DNA of 64,000 nt from Paramyrothecium sp. XJ0827. Taxonomy: Eukaryota; Ascomycota; Sordariomycetes; Hypocreales; Stachybotryaceae. Below the pieces are notes generated by a model, which was given only the letters and a program-made list of their open reading frames with translations, was not told where the DNA came from and did no database searches. Position 1 is the stretch's first letter. Each line of letters starts with the position of its first letter. Below are positions 33,542 through 44,299 of the stretch, piece by piece. Made by a program: the position numbers and the translations under genes. The stretch spans positions 372,001 to 436,000 of the forward strand of contig JAJFPB010000014.1 of assembly GCA_020881915.1 (NCBI GenBank), written 5' to 3'.

Positions 33542-34861
33542 ATGTCTTCATCCGAAACGATGTTTCATCATATTGTTTTCGCCCTTGCCCTTGCGTGGGT
33601 CACTCCATTAGTCGTCGCGACTATTTGTGCTCCGCTCAGATATGGCAGCCCCGGGGAGGTCGGCATGCTAGAGCAGCCCCTTCTTGACATGGTCAAAAAC
33701 ATCAGTGGCTACACCGAGGCGCGCAACTACGGAGAAGCCTCACGCAATGCTACGCGGCCGATAGAGCCCGGCTCGGCCAATCTCGTAGCTCGAAATGGTG
33801 TGATTGTTAGCATATTCGCGACGGGCAAAAGGAACCTTTACGCCGATTCTAATGGCACGCTCCTCGATCCCGCAGACCAAGAAGACGCCACAGTCGACAC
33901 CATTTATGACCTTGCCAGCCTGTCAAAGCTCTTCACATCTGTGGCAGTGCTTCGAGAAGTTGATGCTGGTCGAATTGAGCTCAACCAGACTGTTGCCACT
34001 TACCTCCCCGAGTTCGGGGTCAACGGCAAGGAGGATATCACAGTTCTCAACCTGCTGACTCACACAAGTGGTCTTTTCCCGTTGCCAGTGCCCGATCTTT
34101 GGAAATCATTCTACTCCACGATCGATCAGCGAGTGTCACACCTGCTCAGTATGGCTCCTCAAGACCCACCAAACACAAAGTTTATCTACTCGGATATCAA
34201 CTTCATGACATTGAGATACATGCTCGAGAGGGTGACTGGGACTAGCTTCGAGCTACTCATTTATTCCTACACGATCCCTCTGGGAATGCATACGACCTGG
34301 TACAATCGCGGGAATCTTGAAGGTCCTCTGAACCCCTTTTATCATCGCATTGCTCCGACAGAGTTCGAGCTCGAGGTGCAAGGACCTGAAGAGCCTCAAC
34401 GTCCGCAACCTGTGCGTGGAACAGTTCACGATGAGAATACATGGGCACTTGATGGTCTGTCCGGTCATGCTGGACTTTTCTCGACTGTGGAAGATGTTGC
34501 AGTCTTCGGCCAGATGATTCTGAACAATGGCACGTACGATGGACATCGTATTCTTTCGAAAGCAGCAGTTGATCTCATCTTTACCAACTTCAACGAAGCG
34601 TTTCCTGGGAATAGTTATGGCACTGGATTTGCCCTCAATCAGTACAGTACGCAAGGAAGCATGCAGAGTTTCCAAACCGCCAGCCACTCGGGCTTTACTG
34701 GCACCTCTTTCGCGATAGACCGACCATCTAATACTCTTTGGCTGCACTTCGCCAATCGTGTCCATCCTAGCAGAAATTGGTCCACCAACAATCCAGTACG
34801 GAGAGCAGTGGGCTACTGGGTAGCCAAAAGTCTAGGAAGAGATGTCGAGTTTCCCCAGTAA
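33542..34861 (+). CDS. Secreted beta-lactamase-fold (S12) serine hydrolase, AmiE/YbbE-like candidate muropeptide amidase
   Basis: One exon of 439 residues. A signal peptide begins at the ATG at 33542 or, more compactly, at the in-frame ATG 18 bases on (MFHHIVFALALAWVTPLVVA). The family's three active-site elements are in order: SxxK as SLSK (residues 126-129), a YSD triad tyrosine in FIYSDIN (about 216), and HSG in SHSGFTGTS near the end. Several N-x-S/T sites suit a secreted glycoprotein. The fold covers class C beta-lactamases, DD-peptidases, esterases and, in Bacillus subtilis, a protein of nearly the same length in the murQ-nagZ operon credited with removing the peptide from MurNAc (from memory). 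With murQ and anmK homologues as neighbours here, a peptide-trimming role before uptake is my inference. A plain esterase remains possible. Confidence 0.82.
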   Translation: MSSSETMFHHIVFALALAWVTPLVVATICAPLRYGSPGEVGMLEQPLLDMVKNISGYTEARNYGEASRNATRPIEPGSANLVARNGVIVSIFATGKRNLYADSNGTLLDPADQEDATVDTIYDLASLSKLFTSVAVLREVDAGRIELNQTVATYLPEFGVNGKEDITVLNLLTHTSGLFPLPVPDLWKSFYSTIDQRVSHLLSMAPQDPPNTKFIYSDINFMTLRYMLERVTGTSFELLIYSYTIPLGMHTTWYNRGNLEGPLNPFYHRIAPTEFELEVQGPEEPQRPQPVRGTVHDENTWALDGLSGHAGLFSTVEDVAVFGQMILNNGTYDGHRILSKAAVDLIFTNFNEAFPGNSYGTGFALNQYSTQGSMQSFQTASHSGFTGTSFAIDRPSNTLWLHFANRVHPSRNWSTNNPVRRAVGYWVAKSLGRDVEFPQ

Positions 34862-35296
34862 TGCCCGCATCGAATCTCAGGTGCCACGGAGGTGCTAGAG
34901 GCCCACCTTACATGTTGAAGTTTGTGTAATTCGACTAAATAAAATATGGCCGAGAATAAACATACCTGCGTACTCCAACTCCGTGTCTCCGGCGAGGACT
35001 TGATTCGGCCGAGGAACCACTCGTAGGTCTCCCAGATTCAAGTGGAATGAGAATCGTTGAGTTATGTTAGCACGCCCATGCATCTCATAAGCCTTGAAAT
35101 GACTTTTATGATAAGTAGACAGCATGCTTTCACTTCTGGGGCAACGATACTCCTATTTACGACGAAGCTAGTGCACTAACTGTAGCTTGGGCTGTTATAA
35201 ATAAATTGACCCGGAGCTGGAAAATTCCAAAGTTCTCTCCTTCTGCAAAAGTGCTCACTCACACTGCCTATCTTGGGATTGATAGAGCCTATCACC
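34862..35296. other. Intergenic region upstream of the D-lactate dehydrogenase
   Basis: About 0.4 kb. No copy of the cluster's CGG-A(T/A)AAC-CCG dyad is visible here, unlike most cluster promoters. A TATA-like tataaataaa lies near 35195. No gene seen. Confidence 0.5.
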
Positions 35297-37236
35297 ATGA
35301 GCCAGTCTACGAAAATACTTCTGCGTATGACTTGTAGGCCTACCCGGTTTCTACAAGCACTAAGGTATCCATACCTATTCAAGAAACCCGGGCTCCGAGG
35401 CTTTTCGTCCAAGCGCCGCGACACTTCGGACAAGCAAAGACAACCCATACCAGGTACAAATACAACGGCGACGTTGCTGTTATGTAAGAATCCAAGCTAC
35501 TGATTAAAGATTTCGCCCGGAAAGGAATCTAAGATGATCAGGTGGCATGATTGCTGTAGCATTGGCCTCGTACACCGCAGGACGAGGGACGTCTCCTGAG
35601 CCACTGGGCCCAACACTACCTTTGTCTCAAGCACCTCGACCTGAACACAATGCAGCTCAATACAATCTCAAAGCAGCACAAGATGATTTCATTGCCCTGT
35701 TGGGAAGGGAGAACGTAAGTACTACCAAGTCGGACCTGGATCATCACGCGACAAGCGATTGGACCAGCCACCCCGCGACAGAGGAAGAACGCTCATTTTG
35801 CATCGTCTACCCGAGATGTACGGAGGAGGTTTCACAAATTATGAAGATTTGTCACCAAAGGAAGATCCCAATAACAGCATACAGCGGCGGTACTAGCCTC
35901 GAAGGGCATCTTGTCCCGACCCACGGCGGCGTCTGTGTCGACTTTCGACACATGAACAAGGTACTGGCTCTACACAAGGAGGACTTGGATGTTGTTGTTC
36001 AGCCCTCAGTCCCTTGGGAAACTCTCAACGAGCAGCTTTCTCAAGACGACCTCTTCTTCCCCCCTGACCCTGGCCCTGGGGCTGCCATTGGCGGTATGGT
36101 AGGCACTGGATGTAGCGGAACAAATGCCTATCGCTATGGCACCATGCGCGATTGGGTGCTTTCCCTCACGGTAGTCCTCACCGACGGAACAATCATAAAA
36201 ACTCGGCAGCGGCCACGAAAATCCTCTGCGGGATATGACCTAACAAGGCTTTTTATCGGATCTGAAGGAACCCTCGGATTGGTCACCGAGGCAACTCTCC
36301 GGCTGACTGTGCTCTCGCAAGCAACATCGGTGGCGGTGACAACATTTGAATCAGTCCGCGCGGCCGCAAAATGTGTTGCAAGAATCGTCAGCGGTGGCTT
36401 GCCTGTCGCAGCTATGGAGATACTGGATCAATTGCAGATGCGCTGCATCAACGAAGCTGGTAGCACCTCAAGGCAATGGCGAGAAGCGCCGACACTGTTT
36501 TTCAAATTATCCGGAACAAAGGAGGGCGTGAAAGAACTGGTTCAGCGCGTTCGAGACATCGCTCGGGAGGAAGGTTGCCAAAGTTTCGAGTTCGCTCGCG
36601 ACACAGAAGAACAGCACGAGCTTTGGAGTGCTCGAAAAGAAGCACTTTGGAGTACGATAGCCATGAAGCGGCCCGGCGATCGTGTTTGGACGGGAGACGT
36701 CGCCGTACCAATCAGTCAGCTTCCCGATATAATCGAGGAAACCCAAAGCAAGCTGAAGGACAATGGGTTATTCGGGACGATTGTTGGTCACGCAGGGGAC
36801 GGAAATTTCCATGGTCTGTCGTCATATCGTCCCAAGCCACCACTGCCTTTGCCAGCTAACAAATGTAGTCTTTTTACTATACAGTGACGAGGAAAGGAAA
36901 AAAGCCGAAGAAGTAGTTCATTGGATGGTGAATCGAGCCATAGAGCTTGAGGGCACAGTAACAGTGAGTTCCCCCATGGTCCCCCAAGGTTCCTGCATAT
37001 TCTGACCAAGCTACAGGGTGAACATGGCGTGGGCTTGGTCAAAAGAGATTATTTACCTCATGAACTGGGTCAAACAACAGTTGACGCAATGAGACGAGTG
37101 GGTGACTTAATCCTTCGATATTGTGATTTAATGCTAATCTGTCTTCTTGCTCAAACAGATCAAAAACGCGTTCGATCCGTTTTGCCTCCTAAATTGCGAC
37201 AAGGTGATTCGCATGCAACCACCATCAGAAGCTTGA
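35297..37236 (+). CDS. dld: FAD-linked D-lactate dehydrogenase (D-lactate:cytochrome c type), mitochondrial
   Basis: Five exons (35297-35453, 35542-36813, 36869-36963, 37017-37097, 37159-37236) give 560 residues, the usual size for yeast Dld1-like proteins. The first 50 residues are rich in Arg, Ser and Leu and lack acids, like a mitochondrial presequence. A hydrophobic segment follows (GGMIAVALASYTAG). The FAD-binding domain has TAYSGGTSLEGH, DPGPGAAIGGMVGTGCSGTN and GSEGTLGLVTEATL. The active-site loop is GHAGDGNFH and the end has GEHGVGLVK and CLLNCDKV. The enzyme oxidises D-lactate to pyruvate and passes electrons to cytochrome c. D-lactate is the by-product of the MurQ etherase encoded 5 kb downstream, which explains its place in this cluster. 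It could also be a general copy that merely happens to sit here. Confidence 0.9.
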
Positions 37237-37403
37237 CTTGCGTCACGGTGGAATCGCCCACCATGTTTCATGAGTATCCTTGCAATCCCGTCTGCTGCAA
37301 GGTCTCCCAAACATCCTCATGGCTCTTGTACTGGATGACAAAACGCGCTTGGCGCCACTGATAACATGCGATCGCTCGCGGCGGATCGCAAGCGGGGAGA
37401 GGT

Positions 37404-37414
37404 CGGATAACCCG
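37404..37414 (+). promoter_or_regulatory. CGG-N5-CCG dyad, copy 3 (upstream of NagB)
   Basis: Reads CGGATAACCCG followed by C, 277 bases before the NagB ATG and after the D-lactate dehydrogenase stop. The 11 bases are identical to copy 5 and to the reverse complement of copy 1. Confidence 0.6.
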
Positions 37415-37442
37415 CTAGTTTGTGGAGCCTCCTCTGAGGCCT

Positions 37443-37453
37443 CGGAAAACCCG
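37443..37453 (+). promoter_or_regulatory. CGG-N5-CCG dyad, copy 4 (upstream of NagB)
   Basis: Reads CGGAAAACCCG followed by CC, 39 bases after copy 3 (start to start). Two copies about four helical turns apart is a common layout for cooperative binding. Confidence 0.6.
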
Positions 37454-37690
37454 CCACTGGGAGAGCCGGCCGAGATGTGTCTCTAGCACTGTGACGATAC
37501 TCCACGCAGGGCCTGCGGGATCGTGGTAGATCTAATCAAGTTTGGCAAGGGAACCTAGGCTTGGGATGGAAGATTGGAACTCGGATCTTATGTCTGAGTG
37601 CTGATAAGAATGCTGTTGGTCCCTCCTTTACAAGCTTTCTAATCGCGCTATTGCCTATGTTGTGATTACATTCGGTGACCTTCTTCCACC

Positions 37691-38856
37691 ATGAGACTCA
37701 TTGTACGGGAAGACGCCTCTTCGGCGGCCAGTTACGTTGCTCAATACGTCGTGAATCGACTCAAGGAATTCGCGCCGACATCTACACGTCCATTTGTTCT
37801 GGGTCTACCCACTGGTAGCAGCCCGATTGATGTTTACAAGCAGTTAGTTGCGAGTTACAAAGCTGGTGAAGTACGTACACCACAGTCTGTTGTTTGGAAA
37901 AGACTCATCCTCTGACGCTAGTAGGTCTCTTTTGAACATGTGATTACATTTAACATGGTACAGTCATCAGCACCATGAAGTAAACATCTCTCTAACCTCA
38001 CACAAACACAGGACGAATATGTTGGCCTTGAGCGAGATCATCCTGAAAGCTACCACTCTTTTATGTGGAAGCACTTCTTCTCACATGTAAATGTTCGACC
38101 TGAGAATGTGCATATACTCAATGGGAATGTACCCGATCTAGAGCTAGAATGCCGCCAATATGAGGAAGCCATCTGGGCAGCCGGAGGCATTGATCTGTTC
38201 CTGGCCGGCATAGGTGAGGATGGCCACGTGGCATTCAACGAGCCTGCCTCAAGCTTGGCTAGCAGAACGCGTGTCAAAACATTAGCATATGATACCATTC
38301 TCGCTAACTCGCGCTTCTTCAACAACGATGTTAACCAAGTTCCACGAATGGCACTCACTGTTGGGGTGCAGACCGTCCTTGATGCACGCGAAGTTGTGAC
38401 GATTGTTATCGGCGCGCGGAAGGCCGTAGCTCTTCAAAAGTGCATTGAAGGAGGTGTTAACCATATGTGGACACTGTCGGCCCTCCAATTGCATAGGCAC
38501 TCGATGATTGTGGCAGACGAGGACGCAACACTTGAACTGCAGGTGAAAACTGTTAAAGTAAGTACCCATTTCAGATCACGATTATGTTGGTTGACACATT
38601 GTAGTACTTCAAGTCCATTGAAATGGTCACGCGTGAGCATGGCTTTGAACAACTCCTTCCCAAACAGCTTCGACAGGGACTCAAGATGAAGCCCGCATCC
38701 ATCGTGGTCAACGGCGCACACACTGAGACTTCCCTTCTTCCTGCAGAAATTCAACCATACCTACTCCGACCAAACAGCCCTAGCCTCGCGGCGCCTTCTT
38801 CTCGGCCAGTCACCCCTGAGCCAAACCTAGAAAGCATGAGTTCCCGGATCAGCTAG
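37691..38856 (+). CDS. nagB: Glucosamine-6-phosphate deaminase (NagB/Nag1 family)
   Basis: Four exons (37691-37870, 37925-37957, 38012-38557, 38605-38856) give 336 residues; exon 2 is a micro-exon of 11 codons. The start [20 protein letters not shown] and LGLPTGSSP match the family. The catalytic set is complete and, by my count, falls at the same numbers as in the E. coli enzyme: D72 in FNMDEYV, then D141, H143 and E148 in [11 protein letters not shown]. The tail beyond about residue 280 ([13 protein letters not shown]...) is a fungal extension rich in Ser and Pro. It converts glucosamine-6-phosphate to fructose-6-phosphate and ammonia in the cytosol, the last step of amino-sugar use. Two dyad motifs stand in its promoter. 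Confidence 0.93.
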
Positions 38857-39403
38857 GATATGTTCAAATAAATTGTGCATCACGTTTACACGATCGTGGT
38901 CCTGTGTATGAAATTAAAAATAAGTGGATGGAATGGTAGTTCGGCGTGATGCTGTGCTCCGGTATCTAGATTCGCATCACATGATACAAATATTGCATTT
39001 CGTTGTTACACTCGGTAATCTTATTGAGATTTTGCACCGGTGTCTCATTCAATGAGAGTTCATGCGATTCATCTGTCGACAGGCAGAGTTGTAATGTAGA
39101 ACCTCAATTTTATTCGTGATCAGTCATTCAAGTAAATCTTGGAAAAGTAGTTTAGTCCATTTTGTGAAGTATACATAGAGGAGGAAGATATCATGCAAGG
39201 GTTGGATCTTGATGACTAGCCAAAGTGCGTTGACTTGTCGTCTTAGCACAAGAGTTCCGCGCGTACATCAACATAAGCCTATCATTCAATCATGGATGCA
39301 AGTGTTGTCAAATACGAAAAACATGTCCAATCTATTCATCCCATCAAGATCCCTCTCAAGCTGAGCTCAGAGAGGGTTCCGGGCTCGATACCACACTTAG
39401 CAC
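38857..39403. other. Convergent intergenic region
   Basis: About 0.55 kb between the 3' ends of NagB and the permease. AT-rich, no ORF of note. Confidence 0.5.
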
Positions 39404-41459
39404 TCAGGTACTATCTTTCTTATCGGTCTTGACCACATCTCCATGAACGTCGATATCCTTTTCCGTCTTGGCTTCAGCATCCGCTTCAAGTACTTGAATA
39501 GCGCGTGTCCGCTTGTCCTGCCACCAAACAACACTGATACATCCTGCCAATAAAGCAGTGACAACAATCATAGCGATTGTTCCTTTTCGGAAACCCTGAT
39601 TTGGAGTTAGCTCTTGCATAATGATACTTTCCCTTTGTGAACTTACCGTGGCAGCATCTGTTGCTGGGTATAGGGCTATTCCCCAAAAGGAGAAGAGGAC
39701 TGAGGAAGCACCTGTAGCCTTGTCAGACGTGGTTTGGAGCCTCTGAGGTGAGACCTACCATTCATCGCGTAGAGGATGACCGCTCTCGCCGCATCATCGC
39801 CGTCACGAGATAGAATCCAATTGGCCCACGTGAAAACAATAGGCTGGATAGCATAAGCAGTTCCCGCGAGGTCTATTGATAGAATTAGCCACAGGCCTTC
39901 CCTCGTGTTGTTAGGTGCAGTAAAGAACCTACAGTAGGCACCCATCTTCGCGCCAGTCCCTACGATGTTCCAGCAGAGAAGCACCACACAAGTGATGATT
40001 TGAACACCGCACGCCATGTACCCATAAGGTGCAATAACTCCCGTAGCATCAATTGCCACGGATGTGACCAGGGTCAGAACAATGCCTAACATAGTCAGAA
40101 AGGGGTTTTAAAGATGGATTCAAGCACGTAACAGTACCAATCGCAGTCACTCCAAGCGGGTAGGTGTTGTTTTGTTGAACAGTAAACTCGTTGGAAGCTC
40201 TCATCCACAAGATCATACAGGTCTGCGTCGAGAAAGCCTCCAGAGCTCCGCCGAGAATCCAGAAGATGCAAAAAAGCCAACTTCTCAAGTTAGAATCGCA
40301 TTCAAGTAAAACTCCTTGTAGACTAATGAACTGACAAGTTGAGCGTGAAGAGAACCTTCTTAATGAGACCGATGCCGATGTTGTGGCCTTCGGGATTCTT
40401 GGGTGGCAAGCGGCTCAGTGCGAGCTCACGCTCATGCGGCTTCAAGTAAGACGCCTTAGTGTTCTCTGGCAAGTCGGGGAAGTATAAGAAACCGAACACG
40501 GCAATGGGAAGCGTGATGATGCCATCGATAATAAAGGACAATAGAGCTGTTAGTATGGGAAACCGCCAATTGATGGAAAGAAGTACTCACCCATCTCCAA
40601 CCAGCCAGCCCTGCAACACCGTTCATCGTGTTATACATGGCCGTCATCATGAGGCCTGAATGGGCTGGTTAGAGCCTGGTTCGACAATCATAGAAAGATA
40701 AACTTGCCAGCGAACATTGTCCCAACCATTCCCGAAGCCTGGAAGAGCCCAACACGTTTTCCTACTTCAGGGCCTTTGTACCAACTTCCAATGATATACT
40801 GAGTACCGCTGTAAGTCGATGCCTCGGCTATGCCTTGGAAGAATCGGATAGGGGCGAGATGTGTGAAGGAATTGGCGGCGCCACAAGCCATGGTAAGTAA
40901 AGCCCAGACCACGGTCATCAGTGGAAACCAGATGCGTGGTGGGACCTTTTGGATGACCAAACCATGGGGGACTTGTCCAATGATATCTGCTGCTATTAGA
41001 ACAAGGTTTCTGCAATCATTGACGTAGCGGAGGACACGCACAACCAACCGAAAGACAGGTGACCAAGACGTTGTATTGGTTTCCAGTGAGATCGAGGTCC
41101 TCACGCATACCCGATACGTAGGCGTTACCGAGGACTGCACGGTCTGCGGGGGGGTTTGTCAGTGAACAGCCGACACGGTCAAAATGCAACGAGAACGTAC
41201 CAAGGTAGTTGAAGAAGAATGCAACACAACAGTATGTCTGGATTGATGTCATCATGTATGGCCTTCACACGGCAAAAGAACTAGGCGAGAGGCATACCAA
41301 GATGAAGAAATCAATCTTCCGTAGCAGCTACCATTTGTCAGCCAAGGTCGGATGAGGATGGGAGATGCCTATTGGGCGCAATGTTACCTTTTGCTCTTCT
41401 GGGCTTTCCGGAGCTTCCCCCCAAACCACGACGCGGAGATTGTGAAGTTTGGCACCCAT
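39404..41459 (-). CDS. MFS permease of the anion:cation symporter (Dal5-like) family, cluster importer candidate
   Basis: Twelve exons join to 488 residues: 41459-41388, 41327-41298, 41237-41201, 41143-41045, 40986-40708, 40655-40587, 40546-40336, 40283-40138, 40085-39933, 39872-39759, 39711-39647 and 39595-39404. Landmarks are FFFNYLDRAVLGNAYVSGM for TM1 and its loop, IIGQVPHGLVIQKVPPR, FFQGIAEASTYSGTQYIIGSWY, GLMMTAMYNTMNG, and GAYYLAGTAYAIQP in the second half. One intron has a GC donor (gcaagt at 40707). Exon 6 must end at a weak donor (A|gtactt), because the stronger gtgagt four bases earlier breaks the frame. The family carries carboxylate-bearing solutes, and MurNAc has a lactyl carboxylate, so uptake of MurNAc, its anhydro form or a small muropeptide is a fair guess. 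It is divergent from MurQ. Confidence 0.85.
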
Positions 41460-42102
41460 GCTGACAGTGCGATAGTCTTTCAAAAATTAGGATGGTGTTG
41501 AAAGAGAGACCTTTTTGCTAAGGGACCGAAGCGCCCAAGATGGATATGGAGCGACTTAAAAAGGCTTCACAGACTTTGTGATGCTGGTTCCCCAGAGTCC
41601 TTATCTAGGCCCCCCACATCTCACGCAGCGCCCCGGTATCTGGGGTAATATTGGTTATCTCGCTTTCTCCACCGTACTTTGAGGCCAGAAAGCATCGCGT
41701 GCAATCTTGCTGGCTTGCTTCAACCCGTCGGTCTTCTCAGGTGAAAATGTGGAAAGACGAGAGTGAAGGGGTGGGGCCTCCGCATGCGTTGCGGAACTAA
41801 TCAACGCCATCCGATGAGCGGGCGGCAAAGCCGATATGAGATGCGGGACAAAGTTGACTGATAGGGCCCTGGTTCTCCACCAGTCGGAAGCTTTAGCAGC
41901 GTGCTAATGCGTCTCTTGCAAGGTCCGTTCTTGATCAGCAACAAAGCAGGGGTTAGGTGAGGAAAAGCCGAGTCATGGTGCATCTGAATTTGACAACCGC
42001 ATCTCCAAGGCAATTTATTGTGTATTCCCCTTCCTTCGGTCTCCGCCCAAAAGAAACAGAGTCTTGATGTTTTCGTTCCTTTTTCGGGCACTCAGCTTCA
42101 CC
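41460..42102. other. Divergent promoter region between permease and MurQ
   Basis: About 0.64 kb. No exact CGG-A(T/A)AAC-CCG copy is present. A variant dyad, CGG-CAAAG-CCG, lies at 41823-41833. No gene seen. Confidence 0.5.
41823..41833 (+). promoter_or_regulatory. Variant CGG-N5-CCG dyad (CGGCAAAGCCG) between permease and MurQ
   Basis: It has the same triplets and five-base gap as the six strict copies but a different spacer. A bare CGG-N5-CCG is expected about 15 times per 64 kb, so this copy is only suggestive. Its place in the divergent promoter of two cluster genes makes it worth testing. Confidence 0.3.
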
Positions 42103-43446
42103 ATGCCTTTGCTCGAGGACGCAACTCCGGAAGACCGGATTGTGGATGATCAGAAAAATCTCCAATCTTCGTATGCCGGGAAAGAACCCAATGGGTTCTC
42201 ATCGCATTCGGGCATCAGTGCGTGCGGCGCAAGTGAAGATTTCGCCAGTCTTCAGACGGAACAGAAGAATGGAAATACGACCAATATCGACGCAGTACCA
42301 ACTTTGGAGTTGTGCAGTATGTGGATCCCTAAAGTTTGACGATTTATATCATTATTCATTAAATAACAATAGGAATCATGAATCAGGAGGATGCTCAAGT
42401 CGCTACGGCGGTCCAGAAATGTTTACCTCAAATTGCTGCTGCAATTGACACCATTGTTCCTCGCCTCGCAGCAGGTGGTCGAGTGGTTTATACTGGAGCC
42501 GGCACAAGTGGACGGTAGTAAAAATGAAACTATTTTGTGATAGTCCGGGTACTAACCTACGCTCATAGACTGGGTGTTCTAGATGCCTCCGAAATGTATG
42601 TACAGTTTCCCCCGGCAAGCATCTCGATGAGCTGACTGACAAGTCTACTCCAGCCCTCCAACATTTTCAGCACCTCCTGGCCAGTTTGTGGGGTTAATTG
42701 CAGGGGGCGACTTTGCGATTCGCAATGCAGTTGAGGGGGCTGAGGACTCACAAGCCATGGCAGCGACTGATCTCGCCGAGATGCTGCCACCTCTTGGAGC
42801 TGAAGACGTTCTTATAGGTATTGCTTCATCTGGAAGAACTCCTTACGTCCTCGGTAGCTTGAAGCATGCCCGTGCGGTAGGAGCAGCCACAGTAGGTGTG
42901 GCTTGCGTACAGCCCAGCGCTCTTCGAGGGCATTGTGAGATTCTTATTGAGTGTGTAACCGGTCCTGAAGTGGTGACGGGCAGTACTAGACTGAAGGCCG
43001 GAACCGCAACGAAAATGGTAAGAGACGTTTATGCAAATGCTTGTGCTACTGCGGCTGACAGAACTTTCCCTCCTTCACAGATCCTGAATATGATTTCCAC
43101 CGGGTCGCAGATTCGAAGCGGAAAAACTTATGGCAATCTGGTTGGTATTATCCGATAAGTTGCAGGTTTGGTTAGTATCTAACATTGAATGATACAGATG
43201 GTTGATGTGAAAATGTCAAACGAAAAACTGCAAGACAGGGCACGCCGCGTTGTCAGAATGGTCGTACCATCTACATCCGCCCTCGACGTTACACGCGACG
43301 ATGTTTTAGATGATTTACTGAAGCAATGCGAGGGACAGGTAAAACTGACTATTCTTGTGGCGACATTGGGCTGCTCTCCGGAAGAAGGGAAACGCAGATT
43401 AAACACGTGTTTGGGATCATTGCGGAAGGCGTTAGAAATGAGGTGA
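42103..43446 (+). CDS. murQ: N-acetylmuramic acid 6-phosphate etherase (MurQ family)
   Basis: Six exons (42103-42316, 42373-42514, 42569-42595, 42654-43017, 43081-43140, 43198-43446) give 351 residues. The ATG at 42103 has a good context; an in-frame ATG at 42067 would add 12 residues. After a fungal N-terminal extension of about 65 residues the SIS domain begins: [23 protein letters not shown], then LIAGGDFAIRNAVEGAEDS, IGIASSGRTPYVLG, LKAGTATKM-ILNMISTGS and KTYGNLMVDVKMSN. The two catalytic glutamates of the bacterial enzyme are present with the same 31-residue spacing: E127 in DASE and E158 in EGAE. These features separate MurQ from the regulator GCKR. It splits MurNAc-6-phosphate into GlcNAc-6-phosphate and D-lactate in the cytosol. 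Introns at family-neutral places show the gene is fully established in a fungus. Confidence 0.92.
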
Positions 43447-44299
43447 GGAACCGGAAAATAGAGGTTGACTGGGTTTGCCTTGAAGCTAGAATACTCTCCT
43501 ATACGCCACGCGTAAAATACGACGTAATAACATGGTGGTTTCCTGTACATAGCCAATTGCCAGAAAGTCCGTTATTCATTTCTAACAATTCGCCCAAATT
43601 CACACAGAACAATGGCCCGTGGAGCAACCATTATACAAAAGGACAAGATATCAGGGGCACTTCGCCGTACTTGAACGGAATCATACCCACAACATCGCAC
43701 TGTTCGCTCCGTGCAATACATCGCTGTAGACATCCTACAATGACTTCACTTTACTACCTTACTCACTGTTGGGTGCTGTAGCTTGCTAGCCTTCCCCTCA
43801 GGCTAACATTCACTATCATTCAGACTAGCTCTTCCCTTCCCACACTAGTCTGCTAGCGAGGACATGTGGACACACAGCAGTTCCAGGCCTTAGCGGAACG
43901 GTGGAGTGTCTAGCGGATAACCCGAGATTGTGAGTCATGGAGACGGGCTCTGTAAAACGTGGGGAGTGCTTGCATTGGACGGTTTCCTTCAAACACTCCA
44001 TAATCAGATACTGTCGGGCGCTCACACGCCTTAGAGAGATGGAGGAGGCCTAGTAGCCGAGCCGAGCGCGTGTGCAACATGACTTTTGGTTTGGCACGCT
44101 ACTAATAGTAATCAGCTTCCCAGGGAAAATCCTGCATATTTCGAGTCCAGGTTGCGCACAAGGAATTGAGTATTGAGTGATCGCGAATTCTCTATGCCCA
44201 GTCTCTGAGCGAGAACGACAGTGGCATTACAGCACATGCTCATGTATTCCACGAGCGTATACAGAAAGATCTGACAACTTCGCCCAGCCAACTTTCGTC
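43447..44299. other. Intergenic region upstream of AnmK
   Basis: About 0.85 kb holding the 3' flank of MurQ and the AnmK promoter, with dyad copy 5 at 43914-43924. A 151-codon frame at 43326-43781 overlaps the MurQ end in another frame and looks non-coding. Confidence 0.5.
43914..43924 (+). promoter_or_regulatory. CGG-N5-CCG dyad, copy 5 (upstream of AnmK)
   Basis: Reads CGGATAACCCG, preceded by G (GCGG). It lies 376 bases before the AnmK ATG, between the two cluster genes murQ and anmK. Confidence 0.6.
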
